DNA of 64,000 nt, from positions 3,968,001 through 4,032,000 of the forward strand of contig NZ_CP042163.1 of the NCBI RefSeq assembly GCF_007725405.1, read 5' to 3'. Below are positions 19,461 through 29,039 of this stretch, one piece after another; within the stretch, counting starts at the first letter, position 1; every line of letters starts with the position of its first letter. The notes beneath the pieces were generated by a model. It did not search any database and was not told the origin of the DNA. It saw only the letters and a list, made by a program, of their open reading frames with translations. The position numbers and the translations under genes were made by a program. The DNA comes from Shouchella miscanthi. Its GTDB lineage: Bacteria; Bacillota; Bacilli; Bacillales; Bacillaceae_D.

Positions 19461-20603
19461 TTACGAGGAAAGTTGTCTCGATATAACCATTTGCTGGATT
19501 TCACTCGTCCCTTCGTAAATCTCGCAAACCTTGGCATCTCGGAAATAACGCTCTACAGGGTATTCTTTCATATAACCATACCCACCATAAACTTGAATGG
19601 CTTTCGTGGCAACATCCATTGCGGCTCGAGAGGCAAATAACTTAGCCATACTCGCTTCTTTTGCACAAGGAATATTCTTGTCTTTAAGAAACGCAGCAGA
19701 ATACGTTAATTGTTTGGCTGCCTCTGTATCTGTTGCCATATCTGCTAATTTAAACGCAAGCCCTTGATGCTGATTTAATTTCTTTCCAAATTGTTTTCGT
19801 TCATTTGCATAATTTGTCGCCGCTTCAAGAGCAGCTTCTGCAATTCCTAGAGATTGCGCTGCGATCCCAATGCGCCCTGAATTCAAGTTAGCAAGGGCAA
19901 TTTTCAACCCTTCGCCTTCTTCTCCTAAACGTTGGTCCTTTGAAATCCGACATTGTTCTAAGATAATTTCCGTTGTGGACGAACCGTACAGACCAAGCTT
20001 CTTTTCTTTTTTGCCAATAATGAGTCCTGGTGTACCGTCTTCTACAATAAAACACGATATTCCTTTTGAACCCGCTGTTGGATCAGTCACGGCAAAAATA
20101 AGGTAGGTCCCTGCCTCCCCACCATTTGTAATAAAGACTTTCGAGCCATCTAGCACATAGTCATCGCCGTCTTTTACTGCTCTTGTTTGTAACGCCTTTG
20201 CATCACTGCCTGCATTTGGCTCAGTTAAACAAAACGCACCAATCCATTCCCCTGCTGCAAGTTTTGGGACGTACTTTTTCTTTTGCGCTTCTGTGCCATA
20301 TAAAACAATTGGAATGGTTCCCACTGAAGTGTGCACACTCATAATTAAGCCAATACTTGCGCTTACTTTCGAAATTTCATGAACGGCAATGATATAGGAA
20401 ACAAAGTCCATTCCTGCGCCACCATATTTCTCGGGTACAGGAACCCCCATTAAACCTAGCTCACCCATTTGTTTGAGAATATCACGCGGGAACCAGTCTT
20501 CCTCTTCCATCTTTTCGACTTTAGGCGCAATTTGTTCTCGTGCAAACTCTTGCACCATTTTTTTCATCATTACTTGCTCTTCATTAAAGAAAACACTACT
20601 CAT
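19461..20603 (-). CDS. acdA: Acyl-CoA dehydrogenase
   Basis: A 380-residue FAD-dependent acyl-CoA dehydrogenase doing the first oxidation of beta-oxidation. Signatures: GAFCLTEPNAGSDA (first family signature), the FAD/acyl site around KVFITNGGEAG, and the C-terminal CEIYEGTSEIQ with the catalytic Glu. Electrons would pass through ETF to the FadF-like protein encoded upstream. The start at 20603 overlaps the end of the hydroxyacyl dehydrogenase gene by 8 bases, which indicates translational coupling; 11 upstream codons in frame are less likely. Confidence 0.93.
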   Translation of the reverse strand: MSSVFFNEEQVMMKKMVQEFAREQIAPKVEKMEEEDWFPRDILKQMGELGLMGVPVPEKYGGAGMDFVSYIIAVHEISKVSASIGLIMSVHTSVGTIPIVLYGTEAQKKKYVPKLAAGEWIGAFCLTEPNAGSDAKALQTRAVKDGDDYVLDGSKVFITNGGEAGTYLIFAVTDPTAGSKGISCFIVEDGTPGLIIGKKEKKLGLYGSSTTEIILEQCRISKDQRLGEEGEGLKIALANLNSGRIGIAAQSLGIAEAALEAATNYANERKQFGKKLNQHQGLAFKLADMATDTEAAKQLTYSAAFLKDKNIPCAKEASMAKLFASRAAMDVATKAIQVYGGYGYMKEYPVERYFRDAKVCEIYEGTSEIQQMVISRQLSS

Positions 20604-21447
20604 ATTGGAAGAACCCCCTGCCTGCTTTTTTTCCAAGCCAACCTGCTTGCACGTATTTTTTTAGTAACGGACACGGGCGGTACTTATCATCACCAAATCC
20701 TTCATGCAGCACGTTCATAATGGATAAACACGTATCTAATCCGATAAAATCAGCCAGCGTTAATGGGCCCATCGGGTGGTTCATACCAAGCTTCATGACG
20801 GTATCAATATCTTCAGCTGTGGCAACACCTTCATAAAGAGTAAAAACCGCCTCGTTAATCATTGGCATTAAAATGCGATTTGAGACAAAACCAGGAAAAT
20901 CCTCTGAACAAACAGGCACTTTATCAAGCTGATAAGAGAGCGTTTCGATCGTTTGAAAGACTTCCTCGCTTGTAGCTAAGCCACGGATAATTTCAATTAA
21001 TTTCATCCTCGGTACAGGGTTCATAAAGTGCATGCCAATAACGGCTTCTGGCCGATTGGTTACACTTGCTAAGTCCGTAATTGGTAAGGAAGATGTATTG
21101 GTAGCCAGAATCGCGCCCTCTTTGGCATAGCGATCCAACTCCTTAAAGATAAGCTTCTTAATGTCAACGTTTTCTGTAGCCGCTTCAATAATAAGATCAG
21201 CCGCTGCAGCTTGGCGCATATCCGAAATTGGCGTAATCTGAGCAAGAGTTGACGTGACATCTGTCTGCTCGATGTACCCTTTATCAACTAGTCGTTGCAG
21301 CCTTTTTTCCATACCGTCCACACCTGCTTGCGAAAGCTCTTGCTTTTGATCATGCAGCAAAACGACGTACCCTTTTGCTGCAAATACTTCCGCAATGCCA
21401 GACCCCATTTGCCCGGCACCGATTACCATTATTGTTTTTGTTTTCAT
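20596..21447 (-). CDS. hbd: 3-hydroxybutyryl-CoA dehydrogenase
   Basis: A 283-residue NAD(P)-dependent 3-hydroxyacyl-CoA dehydrogenase. The N-terminal Rossmann motif IMVIGAGQMGSGIAEVFA is followed by AATENVDIKKLIFKELD and IGMHFMNPVPRMKLIEII, containing the catalytic His, and ends in the helical dimer domain with LGMNHPMGPLTLADFIGLD. It oxidises 3-hydroxyacyl-CoA to 3-ketoacyl-CoA. It overlaps the thiolase stop by one base and the acyl-CoA dehydrogenase start by eight. The closest B. subtilis counterpart is MmgB. Confidence 0.94.
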   Translation of the reverse strand: MKTKTIMVIGAGQMGSGIAEVFAAKGYVVLLHDQKQELSQAGVDGMEKRLQRLVDKGYIEQTDVTSTLAQITPISDMRQAAAADLIIEAATENVDIKKLIFKELDRYAKEGAILATNTSSLPITDLASVTNRPEAVIGMHFMNPVPRMKLIEIIRGLATSEEVFQTIETLSYQLDKVPVCSEDFPGFVSNRILMPMINEAVFTLYEGVATAEDIDTVMKLGMNHPMGPLTLADFIGLDTCLSIMNVLHEGFGDDKYRPCPLLKKYVQAGWLGKKAGRGFFQYE

Positions 21448-22634
21448 TAAGCAGTCTCCTCTACGTACAATAGCACGGCATCCCCTTGGCCACCGCCGCT
21501 ACATATAGAAGCAATGCCATATCCGCCACCAATTCGCTTTAATTCATACGCCAATGTAAGAATGATTCTGGCACCACTAGCCCCAATTGGATGACCGTAA
21601 GCAACCGCTCCACCATTAACATTTACTTTTGTTTCGTCTAACTCGGCTAGTTGATTACTTGCCAGGGCAACAGCGGCAAACGCTTCATTAATTTCAAATC
21701 GCTTAATATCACTTAAGGACACAGACGCTTTATCAAGAAGTTTGTTAATGACCAGACCCGGTGTTTTCGGAAAATCCTTTGGTTCCACAGCAATACGTTC
21801 ATGACTAACAATCGTTGCAAGTGGAGACTTCCCTTCTTTTTTAGCACGTTCATCACTCATAATGAGCATGGCGCACGCACCATCATTGACACCTGGTGCA
21901 TTTCCAGCCGTAATCGTACCGTCACGTCCAAATACTGGTTTTAATTCGTTAAGGCTTTCCACTGTTGTACCTTTACGTGGGCTTTCGTCTTGTTCAATGA
22001 TTGTCTTCTCGCCTTTACGCCCTTTCACTTCAACAGAAACGATTTCCTCTTTTGTGATACCGCTTTCAATTGCTTTGTTAGCTAATTCTTGGCTTCGTGC
22101 AGCCCAGCGATCTTGTTCTTCTCGTGACAGGTTTAGATCTTCAGCAGTACTATTCCCATAAACCCCCATATGGACATTTGTAAATGAACATGTTAATCCA
22201 TCATAAACCATTCCATCAATAAGCGTGGTATCGCCCATCCTTGCTCCAAAGCGCGCTTTCGGCATATAGTAAGGCGCATTAGACATGGATTCCATACCTC
22301 CTGCTAGAACCACTTCAGCTTCTCCAGAACGAATCGATAGATCTGCCATTGTTACTGCACGCATACCGGAAGCACACACTTTATTAATTGTCTCTGTTTT
22401 CACTTCCCAAGGAATTCCCGCTGCATGCATTGCCTGTCTGGAAGGTAATTGTCCTACTCCTGCTTGGAGGACATTGCCCATAATGACTTCATCAACAGCT
22501 TCCGGGTCTAGCTGACTTCGGTTTAATGCCTCTTTTAAAGCAAATCCACCTAAATCGGTTGCTTTGAATGAAGCCAATGCTCCACCCATTTTTCCAATTG
22601 GTGTTCGTGCACCATCAATGATTACCGATTTCAT
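21447..22634 (-). CDS. Acetyl-CoA C-acetyltransferase (thiolase)
   Basis: A 395-residue thiolase. The acyl-accepting Cys lies in NKVCASGMRA near residue 88; the His of EINEAFAAVALA, the GHPIGASGAR motif and the second Cys of GIASICSGGGQGDA are all present. It cleaves 3-ketoacyl-CoA with CoA, or works in the reverse direction. It is the first gene of the tightly coupled thl-hbd-acd-tetR group, with AAGGAG before the ATG and an operator-like palindrome directly upstream. Confidence 0.95.
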   Translation of the reverse strand: MKSVIIDGARTPIGKMGGALASFKATDLGGFALKEALNRSQLDPEAVDEVIMGNVLQAGVGQLPSRQAMHAAGIPWEVKTETINKVCASGMRAVTMADLSIRSGEAEVVLAGGMESMSNAPYYMPKARFGARMGDTTLIDGMVYDGLTCSFTNVHMGVYGNSTAEDLNLSREEQDRWAARSQELANKAIESGITKEEIVSVEVKGRKGEKTIIEQDESPRKGTTVESLNELKPVFGRDGTITAGNAPGVNDGACAMLIMSDERAKKEGKSPLATIVSHERIAVEPKDFPKTPGLVINKLLDKASVSLSDIKRFEINEAFAAVALASNQLAELDETKVNVNGGAVAYGHPIGASGARIILTLAYELKRIGGGYGIASICSGGGQGDAVLLYVEETA

Positions 22635-22650
22635 AAGACACTCTCCTTAT

Positions 22651-22673
22651 CGAGCGAACGCTCGGTCATTTTA
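22651..22673 (-). promoter_or_regulatory. Operator-like palindrome over the thiolase promoter
   Basis: CGAGCGAACGCTCG (22651-22664) is a palindrome with 6-bp arms, 3 bases upstream of the thiolase Shine-Dalgarno. A possible -10 TAAAAT lies at 22668-22673 on the minus strand, so the palindrome would cover the start site. The gene for a TetR repressor ends this operon, making it the natural ligand. Confidence 0.6.
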
Positions 22674-22681
22674 TTAAGCAG

Positions 22682-22708
22682 ATAAGATTCGCTTTACGCG
22701 AATCTTAT
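22682..22708. repeat. Perfect hairpin between fadF and thiolase genes
   Basis: Arms ATAAGATTCGC (22682-22692) and GCGAATCTTAT (22698-22708) form an 11-bp stem with a 5-base loop right at the fadF stop. No T-run follows on the minus strand, so it is more likely an mRNA processing or stability element than a full terminator. Confidence 0.6.
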
Positions 22709-24798
22709 TATGCTGGTTCTTCTAGAGACTTCTCTAAAATTTCAGCAACATCCATTGTCTGTACATCATCTTCTTTTTCCAATGCCTTCGTGCCATCGCT
22801 GAGCATGGTTAAGCAGTACGGACATGCACTACCAATCACAGATGGAGCAACTGCAAGGGCTTGCTCAGCCCGGGCAACGTTTACTCGTTGGCCTTTGTCT
22901 TCCTCCATCCACATCATGCCACCACCAGCTCCACAGCACATACCATTTTCACGATTACGCTCCATCTCTACAACATTCACACCCGGAATATGCTTCAAAA
23001 TTTCTCTCGGCGGATCATACACATCGTTATATCGACCTAAATAACAAGAATCATGGAACACAATCGTTTCATTTACTTCTTTCGTCGGCGTCAGCCTTCC
23101 TTCCTGCAATAATGTTGCAAGAAGTTCTGTGTGGTGATAAACTTCGACATCTTCCAACCCGAAATCTGGGTATTCATTTTTCAATGTGTTGTATGCGTGC
23201 GGGTCAATTGTAACAATTTTCTTCACATTATGCTTCTGAAATAACTCGATGTTAGCGCTTGCAAGTTCTTGGAACAAAAACTCATTTCCTAGTCGTCTTG
23301 GCGTATCACCGGAATTCTTTTCTTTATTCCCAATAATCGCAAATGAAACACCAGCAAGGTTAAGCAACTTCGCGAATGATTGTGCGACTTTTTGACTCCG
23401 GTTATCGTAAGCACCCATTGAGCCCGCAAAGAATAGGTATTCAAACTCTTCCCCTTTTTTACTTAATTCTTTTACTGTTGGTACATAAATATCTTCACGC
23501 CCATCTCGCCAATTTTCACGTTCCTTTCGGCTGATTCCCCATGGATTCCCCTGTCGCTCAATGTTTTGCATCGCACGTTGGGCATCGGGATCCATTTTTC
23601 CTTCTGTTAAAACAAGGTAACGGCGCAAGTCAATAATTTTATCCACATGTTCGTTCATCACAGGACATTGATCTTCACAGTTACGACATGTTGTACATGC
23701 CCAAATTTCATCTTCTGTAATGACATCTCCAATCAAACTGACATCATAACTAGCAGCTGCTTCTTCATGGCCTTTCGCCGCTAAGGAATTGGCTGCTGTA
23801 TTTGAAAATGCGTAGGAAGGCATCCAAGGCGAACGTGACGTAATCGCGGCACCTTTTTCGGTTAAATGATCGCGCATTCTTAATAATAAATCCATTGGCG
23901 ACAGCATTTTTCCTGTTCCCGTTGCTGGACACATATTGGTACATCGACCACATTCAACACATGCATACAAATCAAGTAGCTGCTTTTGATTGAAGTCTTC
24001 AATTTTACCAACTCCAAAGCTTTCCGCATCCTCATCTTCAAAATTCACTTTTGCTAGTCTTCCGACTTTATGTGTCCGACCTAGAAAGACATTCGCAGGA
24101 CCAGCAATTAAGTGCGCATGTTTTGACTGAGGGACATAGACTAGAAAGCTTAATAAAAAGAGAAGGTGCATCCACCAAAAAACAAAGAATAGTCCACCTG
24201 CAACCGTAACAGGGATCCAGCTCGTTACAAACGCCACAGAGGAGGCCAGAGGTTCAAAAAACGTTAATTCCTTTCCGAGCCATATCATTTCCATTCCTTT
24301 TGCAATCGTCTTTGAAACCATTAATCCACCGATAAAAATAAGCACTAACCCAGCTTTCCAATTCCGCTTGAGACGTACTATTTTTTCAACATAGCGTCTA
24401 TAAAAGGCCCATACGACGGCAATTAGAATCATCGCAACGACGAGTTCTTGGAATAAGACAAAGAACGGATAAACAGGGCCTAAGGGTAAATGACTACCAG
24501 GGTTTAACCCTTTCCATATTAAGTCCATTGCACCTAGTTGAACCATTAAGAAACCATAAAAAAACATGAGATGAATAATGCCGCTTTTTTTGTCTTTCAT
24601 TAACTTCTTATGGCCAAATACATTTTTCCAGATGGCTTGCATACGTTCGTTTAGCGTATGTTCAAATTCTGCTTTTTTGCCCAATTTAATAAATGTCATT
24701 CTCGTCCAGATGAGATTTGCAAAAAGATACACCGCGTAACCGGTTACAAGAAGAAATAAAACCCAATTCACCGTGAGTAGAGCTGTGCTAACTCCCAT
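22708..24798 (-). CDS. fadF: FadF-like iron-sulfur membrane oxidoreductase
   Basis: A 696-residue protein related to heterodisulfide reductase and glycerol-3-phosphate dehydrogenase subunits. Five or six membrane helices in the first ~230 residues resemble the nitrate reductase gamma domain. They are followed by two ferredoxin-type clusters (CVECGRCTNMCP and CTTCRNCEDQCP) and two CCG domains (HDSCYLGRYN and MCCGAGGG). It probably passes electrons from acyl-CoA dehydrogenase through ETF to the quinone pool. The start at 24798 has AGGAGGT at 6 bases. In B. subtilis fadF (ywjF) is next to acdA and divergent from ywjE, as here. Confidence 0.92.
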   Translation of the reverse strand: MGVSTALLTVNWVLFLLVTGYAVYLFANLIWTRMTFIKLGKKAEFEHTLNERMQAIWKNVFGHKKLMKDKKSGIIHLMFFYGFLMVQLGAMDLIWKGLNPGSHLPLGPVYPFFVLFQELVVAMILIAVVWAFYRRYVEKIVRLKRNWKAGLVLIFIGGLMVSKTIAKGMEMIWLGKELTFFEPLASSVAFVTSWIPVTVAGGLFFVFWWMHLLFLLSFLVYVPQSKHAHLIAGPANVFLGRTHKVGRLAKVNFEDEDAESFGVGKIEDFNQKQLLDLYACVECGRCTNMCPATGTGKMLSPMDLLLRMRDHLTEKGAAITSRSPWMPSYAFSNTAANSLAAKGHEEAAASYDVSLIGDVITEDEIWACTTCRNCEDQCPVMNEHVDKIIDLRRYLVLTEGKMDPDAQRAMQNIERQGNPWGISRKERENWRDGREDIYVPTVKELSKKGEEFEYLFFAGSMGAYDNRSQKVAQSFAKLLNLAGVSFAIIGNKEKNSGDTPRRLGNEFLFQELASANIELFQKHNVKKIVTIDPHAYNTLKNEYPDFGLEDVEVYHHTELLATLLQEGRLTPTKEVNETIVFHDSCYLGRYNDVYDPPREILKHIPGVNVVEMERNRENGMCCGAGGGMMWMEEDKGQRVNVARAEQALAVAPSVIGSACPYCLTMLSDGTKALEKEDDVQTMDVAEILEKSLEEPA

Positions 24799-24845
24799 TA
24801 TATACCTCCTCAAGTTTCGTTAAGCGTAGTATATCACAACTTTAA

Positions 24846-24863
24846 TGAATGAGCATTCAGTCA
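24846..24863. promoter_or_regulatory. FadR-type operator between fadF and clsB
   Basis: TGAATGAGCATTCAGTCA differs at two defined positions from the Bacillus FadR consensus TGAATGANTANTCATTCA. It lies 48 bases upstream of the fadF start. Its inner TGAATG/CATTCA arms are perfect. This predicts repression of fadF relieved by long-chain acyl-CoA. Confidence 0.6.
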
Positions 24864-24940
24864 ACAAAACTTTTTTCTCTATTTTTGGATGGTTTACCTT
24901 CTCTTCGGTAACGATAAAGAAGCAGAAAGGAGCATGCCCT

Positions 24941-26134
24941 ATGTTACTATTGCTCATGATTATCACCATTGGTTGTGCCATTTTCTTCTGGCTTCGGTTT
25001 GATTACCAGTTCGGACTAACCCATTTACGTAAGCATGAATCGGGTAACATTACCTCTTCTTATCCAAGCACAGCATCGTTACTTTCCGATGGTGAAGCGC
25101 TATTCGCCTGTTTACTAGCTGACATTGCAAAAGCAAAAGACCATATCCATATTCAGTTCTATATTTTTAGAAGCGATGGCATTGGTAAACGCGTGATACA
25201 GGCACTTTGTGATAAAGCTGAACAAGGCATAACGGTTCGCTTACTAATCGATCAATTTGGATGTAAACTTTCGAAATCAGATAAGAAAGCATTAAAGCAA
25301 GCAGGCGTACATTTTCAAACTTCTTCTAGAATACAAACGCCATGGATCTTTTTTTCAATGAACCGAAGAAATCATAGAAAACTTTCCTGTATTGATGGCC
25401 GTATTGGCTACATAGGAGGTTTCAATGTCGGGGATGAATATTTAGGTCGTAATCCATTTTTTGGCCATTGGCGAGATTTTCACATTCGATTAACCGGTAC
25501 AGGTGTGCATGCGATTCAATCACAGTTTATGAGTGACTTTGAAAAAGTAGAAGCAATCCCTAATCAGTCTAGACTCTTTCCCCAATTAGAAGAAGGCTCT
25601 CAACACATACAGTTTTTCAGTACTCAAGGAGTGGGACTCGAAAAACAGTACTTAGACCTTATTCATTCAGCAACACAATCTATATCCATTGGAACGCCTT
25701 ATTTTATTCCAACAAAGGCACTTCAAAAAGCGTTGGTCGAAGCTTGTCAGCGAGGCGTACAAGTAACCATCCTACTACCTGAAAAAGCCGATCATCCTTT
25801 TGTGAAACATGCTGCAACGCCATTTATCATTACCATCATCCAAGCCGGGGCTATTGTCCATCATTACTACCGTGGCTTCTATCACGTGAAGGTACTTATT
25901 GTTGACCATGCTACTTGTCTTATTGGTACTGCTAACTTTGATCAACGTAGCTTACATTTGAATAATGAGATGAGCTGTGTCACGAATAATGAAGCATTCA
26001 TAAACGATGTCGAAATACTTTTTCAGCGTGACCTCGAACGATCCATTACCATAACAGAGGAATCGTTAAAAAAGCGACCCAAACTGGATCGCTTAAAAGA
26101 AAAAGCTACAAAGCCTCTTATCAATTTCTTATAG
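24941..26134 (+). CDS. clsB: Cardiolipin synthase, phospholipase D family (YwjE-type)
   Basis: A 397-residue membrane-bound phospholipase D superfamily protein, almost the same length as B. subtilis YwjE (ClsB). One N-terminal membrane segment (MLLLLMIITIGCAIFFWL) precedes two HKD motifs: HRKLSCIDGRIGYIGGFN and HVKVLIVDHATCLIGTANF. It would condense phosphatidylglycerols into cardiolipin. I start it at 24941, where AAAGGAG lies 7 bases upstream; the frame is open back to 24845 through the FadR-type operator. It is divergent from fadF as in B. subtilis and ends in a bidirectional terminator. Confidence 0.9.
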   Translation: MLLLLMIITIGCAIFFWLRFDYQFGLTHLRKHESGNITSSYPSTASLLSDGEALFACLLADIAKAKDHIHIQFYIFRSDGIGKRVIQALCDKAEQGITVRLLIDQFGCKLSKSDKKALKQAGVHFQTSSRIQTPWIFFSMNRRNHRKLSCIDGRIGYIGGFNVGDEYLGRNPFFGHWRDFHIRLTGTGVHAIQSQFMSDFEKVEAIPNQSRLFPQLEEGSQHIQFFSTQGVGLEKQYLDLIHSATQSISIGTPYFIPTKALQKALVEACQRGVQVTILLPEKADHPFVKHAATPFIITIIQAGAIVHHYYRGFYHVKVLIVDHATCLIGTANFDQRSLHLNNEMSCVTNNEAFINDVEILFQRDLERSITITEESLKKRPKLDRLKEKATKPLINFL

Positions 26135-26135
26135 C

Positions 26136-26188
26136 AAAGCGCTAGAGTCAGACGTTCTCAGAACTGAATTCGTCGTCATAGCGCTTTT
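26136..26188. terminator. Bidirectional terminator
   Basis: Nine-bp stem AAAGCGCTA/TAGCGCTTT with a long inner region that also pairs (GACG/CGTC), between convergent clsB and the DUF456 gene. Confidence 0.7.
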
Positions 26189-26197
26189 GTTTCTGCC

Positions 26198-26680
26198 TTA
26201 ATTTAACCATACTTCAATAAAGAACCAAATGATCATCACCGTTTGTACAACGGCTTTAGCAAACGATCCGCTTAAAAACGCGAGAAAGGAAGCAAATGCA
26301 ATTTTAATAGCTTCATTAAACGTTTTTTGCTGTAACAATTCCACTGCCAAGACGAGCACGAAGGGAACGAGAATTAAACCAAACGGTGGATAGATAAACG
26401 CACCAATGATTACACCGACTAACGCCATTCGTTCGCCCCATTTAGATCCTCCTGTACGTTTTACAAAGATAACATTTGCTAGAAAATCAACAACTAATAA
26501 AAAGAACGTCAACACAGCCATACCGACCCAAAACCATGTGCTTAGGCTTCCCGACAACCCAAAAAGGTAAATAAGGAAGCCACCCCATAGTACGAGGACA
26601 GATGGAATAATGGGTACAATCAGTCCGACGTAGCTTGCAACGAAAAAGACGACAATCAGAAGCCACCAAAGGATTTCCAT
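26198..26680 (-). CDS. DUF456 membrane protein
   Basis: A 160-residue integral membrane protein with about four hydrophobic segments. The glycine/proline pattern VGLIVPIIPSVLVLWGGFLIY near the N-terminus and the central GERMALVGVIIGAFIYPPFGL are typical of DUF456 (B. subtilis YqgC-like) proteins. Function unknown. It starts two bases after the argS stop and has only a weak GAGAAG Shine-Dalgarno, so it is probably translated by coupling to argS. Confidence 0.8.
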   Translation of the reverse strand: MEILWWLLIVVFFVASYVGLIVPIIPSVLVLWGGFLIYLFGLSGSLSTWFWVGMAVLTFFLLVVDFLANVIFVKRTGGSKWGERMALVGVIIGAFIYPPFGLILVPFVLVLAVELLQQKTFNEAIKIAFASFLAFLSGSFAKAVVQTVMIIWFFIEVWLN

Positions 26681-26682
26681 TG

Positions 26683-28353
26683 TTACATCTTCTCAGGTGC
26701 ATGAACGCCTAATAGAGCCAGTGCGTTCTTGATCGTTAGTTGTGTTGCTCTCATGAGTGCCAATCGTGCATAAGAAAGAGCTTCATTGTCCCCATCAACA
26801 ACACGATTGCCGTTATAAAAACTGTGCAGTGTTTGTGCAAGATCGTACGTATAATTGGCCATTCGTTGTGGGTTTTGCTTCTTCGCTGCATCAGCAACAG
26901 CTATTGGGAAGTCACCAATTACTTTTAATAACTCGTATTCCTTCTCACCATTAAGCAGTGTTAAATCAGCTTGATTGTAATCGGTCATACCTGCTTCTTC
27001 CCCTTGGCGAAGGATAGAAGAGATTCGAGCGTGAGCATATTGAATATAATAAACCGGGTTTTCATTTGATTTTGAAACAGCAAGGTCCATATCGAAGTCC
27101 ATATGCGTATCAGCACTTCTCATTGCAAAGAAGTAACGCGTCGCATCAATTCCCACTTCGTCCATTAAATCCCTTAGTGTAACGGCTTTTCCAGTACGCT
27201 TACTCATTTTCACTTTTTCGCCGCCTTGGTACAAGCTAACCATTTGAATAATCTCAACATCAAAACGGGAGGCATCATAGCCTAATGCTTGAATGGCTGC
27301 TCGCATTCGTGGGATGTAGCCGTGGTGATCGGCTCCTAGAATGTCAATTAAACGATCATGTCCACGATCATACTTATCGAGATGATACGAAATATCTGGC
27401 GTTAAATACGTATAGCTGCCGTCATTTTTTACAAGAACACGGTCTTTATCATCACCATACTCAGTTGAGCGTAACCATGTCGCCCCGTCTTGCTCGTAGG
27501 TTTTTCCTTTTTCTTTCAATACGTCAAGTCCTCTTTCTACTTGACCAGACTCGTAAAGGGATGTTTCTGAAAACCAGTGGTCAAACGACACCCGATACAC
27601 GCTTAAGTCTTTTTTAATTTTCTCTAGCTCTTTGTTTAGTCCGTAGTGTCGCAAAATTTCTAGTCTTTCCTGTTCTTCTAATGTAGCATACTCATCGCCA
27701 ACTTCCGCCTTTAACTGTGCGGCAATATCAATAATGTCGGCACCTTGATACCCATCTTCCGGCATAGGAAAATCATGCCCGAGCGCCTGCATATAGCGAG
27801 CTTGCAACGACAAAGCTAGATTATCAATTTGGTTTCCAGCATCATTAATATAGTATTCGCGTGAGACATTGTAACCGGCTTTTGCCATAATGTTTGCTAA
27901 AGAATCTCCAACCGCTGCGCCACGGGCATGTCCTAAATGCAAATCACCTGTTGGATTAGCAGAGACAAACTCGATTAATACTTTCTCTTGTTCACCAGCA
28001 TCACTCTCACCATAACGCTCACCTGCAGCAAGCACCGTTGGAATAATGTCTCGTAAATAACTATTGTCTAAAAAGAAATTTACAAAGCCTGGTCCAGCAA
28101 TTTCCATTTTTTCAATTTTAGCTTTTTCTTTATTTATTTGCGCAGTAAAGCTTTCTGCAATTTGACGTGGTGCTTTTTTCGCAATACGAGCCAGTTGCAT
28201 CGCAATATTTGTAGCATAGTCACCATGGGCTTTCTCTTTTGGTACTTCCAAAAATACTTCCGGTACCTCTTCTTCCGTTGCTAGCCCGGCCTTTATAATG
28301 GCATGCTTAATTTCTGTTTGTAGTGACTGTTTCATTTGATCTAATGGATTCAT
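26683..28353 (-). CDS. argS: Arginyl-tRNA synthetase
   Basis: A 556-residue class I aminoacyl-tRNA synthetase charging tRNA-Arg. It has the N-terminal Arg-S additional domain (to ~residue 110), the HIGH-type motif [17 protein letters not shown], the KMSKS-type VKMSKRTG, and the DALR anticodon-binding C-terminus ending [10 protein letters not shown]. The start MNPLDQMKQ at 28353 matches the B. subtilis start and has AAGGAAG upstream; nine codons upstream in frame are unlikely. No T-box leader is seen; it lies 70 bases after ywiB. Confidence 0.96.
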   Translation of the reverse strand: MNPLDQMKQSLQTEIKHAIIKAGLATEEEVPEVFLEVPKEKAHGDYATNIAMQLARIAKKAPRQIAESFTAQINKEKAKIEKMEIAGPGFVNFFLDNSYLRDIIPTVLAAGERYGESDAGEQEKVLIEFVSANPTGDLHLGHARGAAVGDSLANIMAKAGYNVSREYYINDAGNQIDNLALSLQARYMQALGHDFPMPEDGYQGADIIDIAAQLKAEVGDEYATLEEQERLEILRHYGLNKELEKIKKDLSVYRVSFDHWFSETSLYESGQVERGLDVLKEKGKTYEQDGATWLRSTEYGDDKDRVLVKNDGSYTYLTPDISYHLDKYDRGHDRLIDILGADHHGYIPRMRAAIQALGYDASRFDVEIIQMVSLYQGGEKVKMSKRTGKAVTLRDLMDEVGIDATRYFFAMRSADTHMDFDMDLAVSKSNENPVYYIQYAHARISSILRQGEEAGMTDYNQADLTLLNGEKEYELLKVIGDFPIAVADAAKKQNPQRMANYTYDLAQTLHSFYNGNRVVDGDNEALSYARLALMRATQLTIKNALALLGVHAPEKM

Positions 28354-28423
28354 GTTAGACTTCCTTTCCTTTACACTCATAGAAAAGGCAAGGGAACAAT
28401 CCCTTGCTCTTTTGACCTGTCAT

Positions 28424-28858
28424 TTATTCTTCTTTGCGCTCAATGTTCAACCGAATCTCATGCTCGCCTGTTGCTTGCCCTTGTAAGAAGAAATGGTAGC
28501 GCACATAGATCTTCCCTTTGTTTTTATTTGCTTTAGGAAGTTGCACAATAAGGGTTTCAGTAATCGCTTTTGTTTCCCATGAAGCTTCGGGTGTGACATA
28601 ACGTCCAAACGTTTCTTGTTTCGGTGCAAAACTCTGACGCATAATAATCCCACCTTGGCGAATCAGCATCAGTTCTTCACCATCCCATTTCATTGTTGAA
28701 TACACATCTTGTCCATGAGTATGGGCTTCTTTAAAACGCAAATAAGAGGCGTTGTTTTTTATATAATAATCGCCTTCCGTTACAAAAGAGAAGGAATCAG
28801 GTGGCTGACCTTCTAAATATGTCATGGTTTGAAAAGAGATCTGGACTTTCCTCTTCAT
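28424..28858 (-). CDS. ywiB: DUF1934 beta-barrel protein YwiB
   Basis: A 144-residue lipocalin-like protein of the DUF1934 family, mostly predicted beta strands: VQISFQTMTY, DSFSFVTEGDYYIKNNASYLRF, STMKWDGEELMLIRQGGIIMRQSF. It begins MKRKVQISFQT. The family's role is unknown, but it is nearly always beside argS, as here (70-base gap). It is cytoplasmic, with no signal peptide. Confidence 0.85.
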   Translation of the reverse strand: MKRKVQISFQTMTYLEGQPPDSFSFVTEGDYYIKNNASYLRFKEAHTHGQDVYSTMKWDGEELMLIRQGGIIMRQSFAPKQETFGRYVTPEASWETKAITETLIVQLPKANKNKGKIYVRYHFFLQGQATGEHEIRLNIERKEE

Positions 28859-28972
28859 GATTTGTTCATTCCATTCTATTATTCATACAATCATTACTTC
28901 CTTATCCATTTTACTTCGTTTATATACGTCTTGCAATTGAATAGAGTTTCCATTCTCAAAAAAAGGGCAATA

Positions 28973-29027
28973 AATGAAAAAGCGCTAGCAGTAAGTACTC
29001 CTCTACCGGAAACCTACCTTTAGCACT
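28973..29027 (-). terminator. Probable terminator of speE-speB
   Basis: Seven-bp stem AGTGCTA/TAGCGCT with one wobble, then TTTTTCATTT on the minus strand. The loop is long (33 bases). Confidence 0.45.
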
Positions 29028-29039
29028 TAACAGGTGTAT

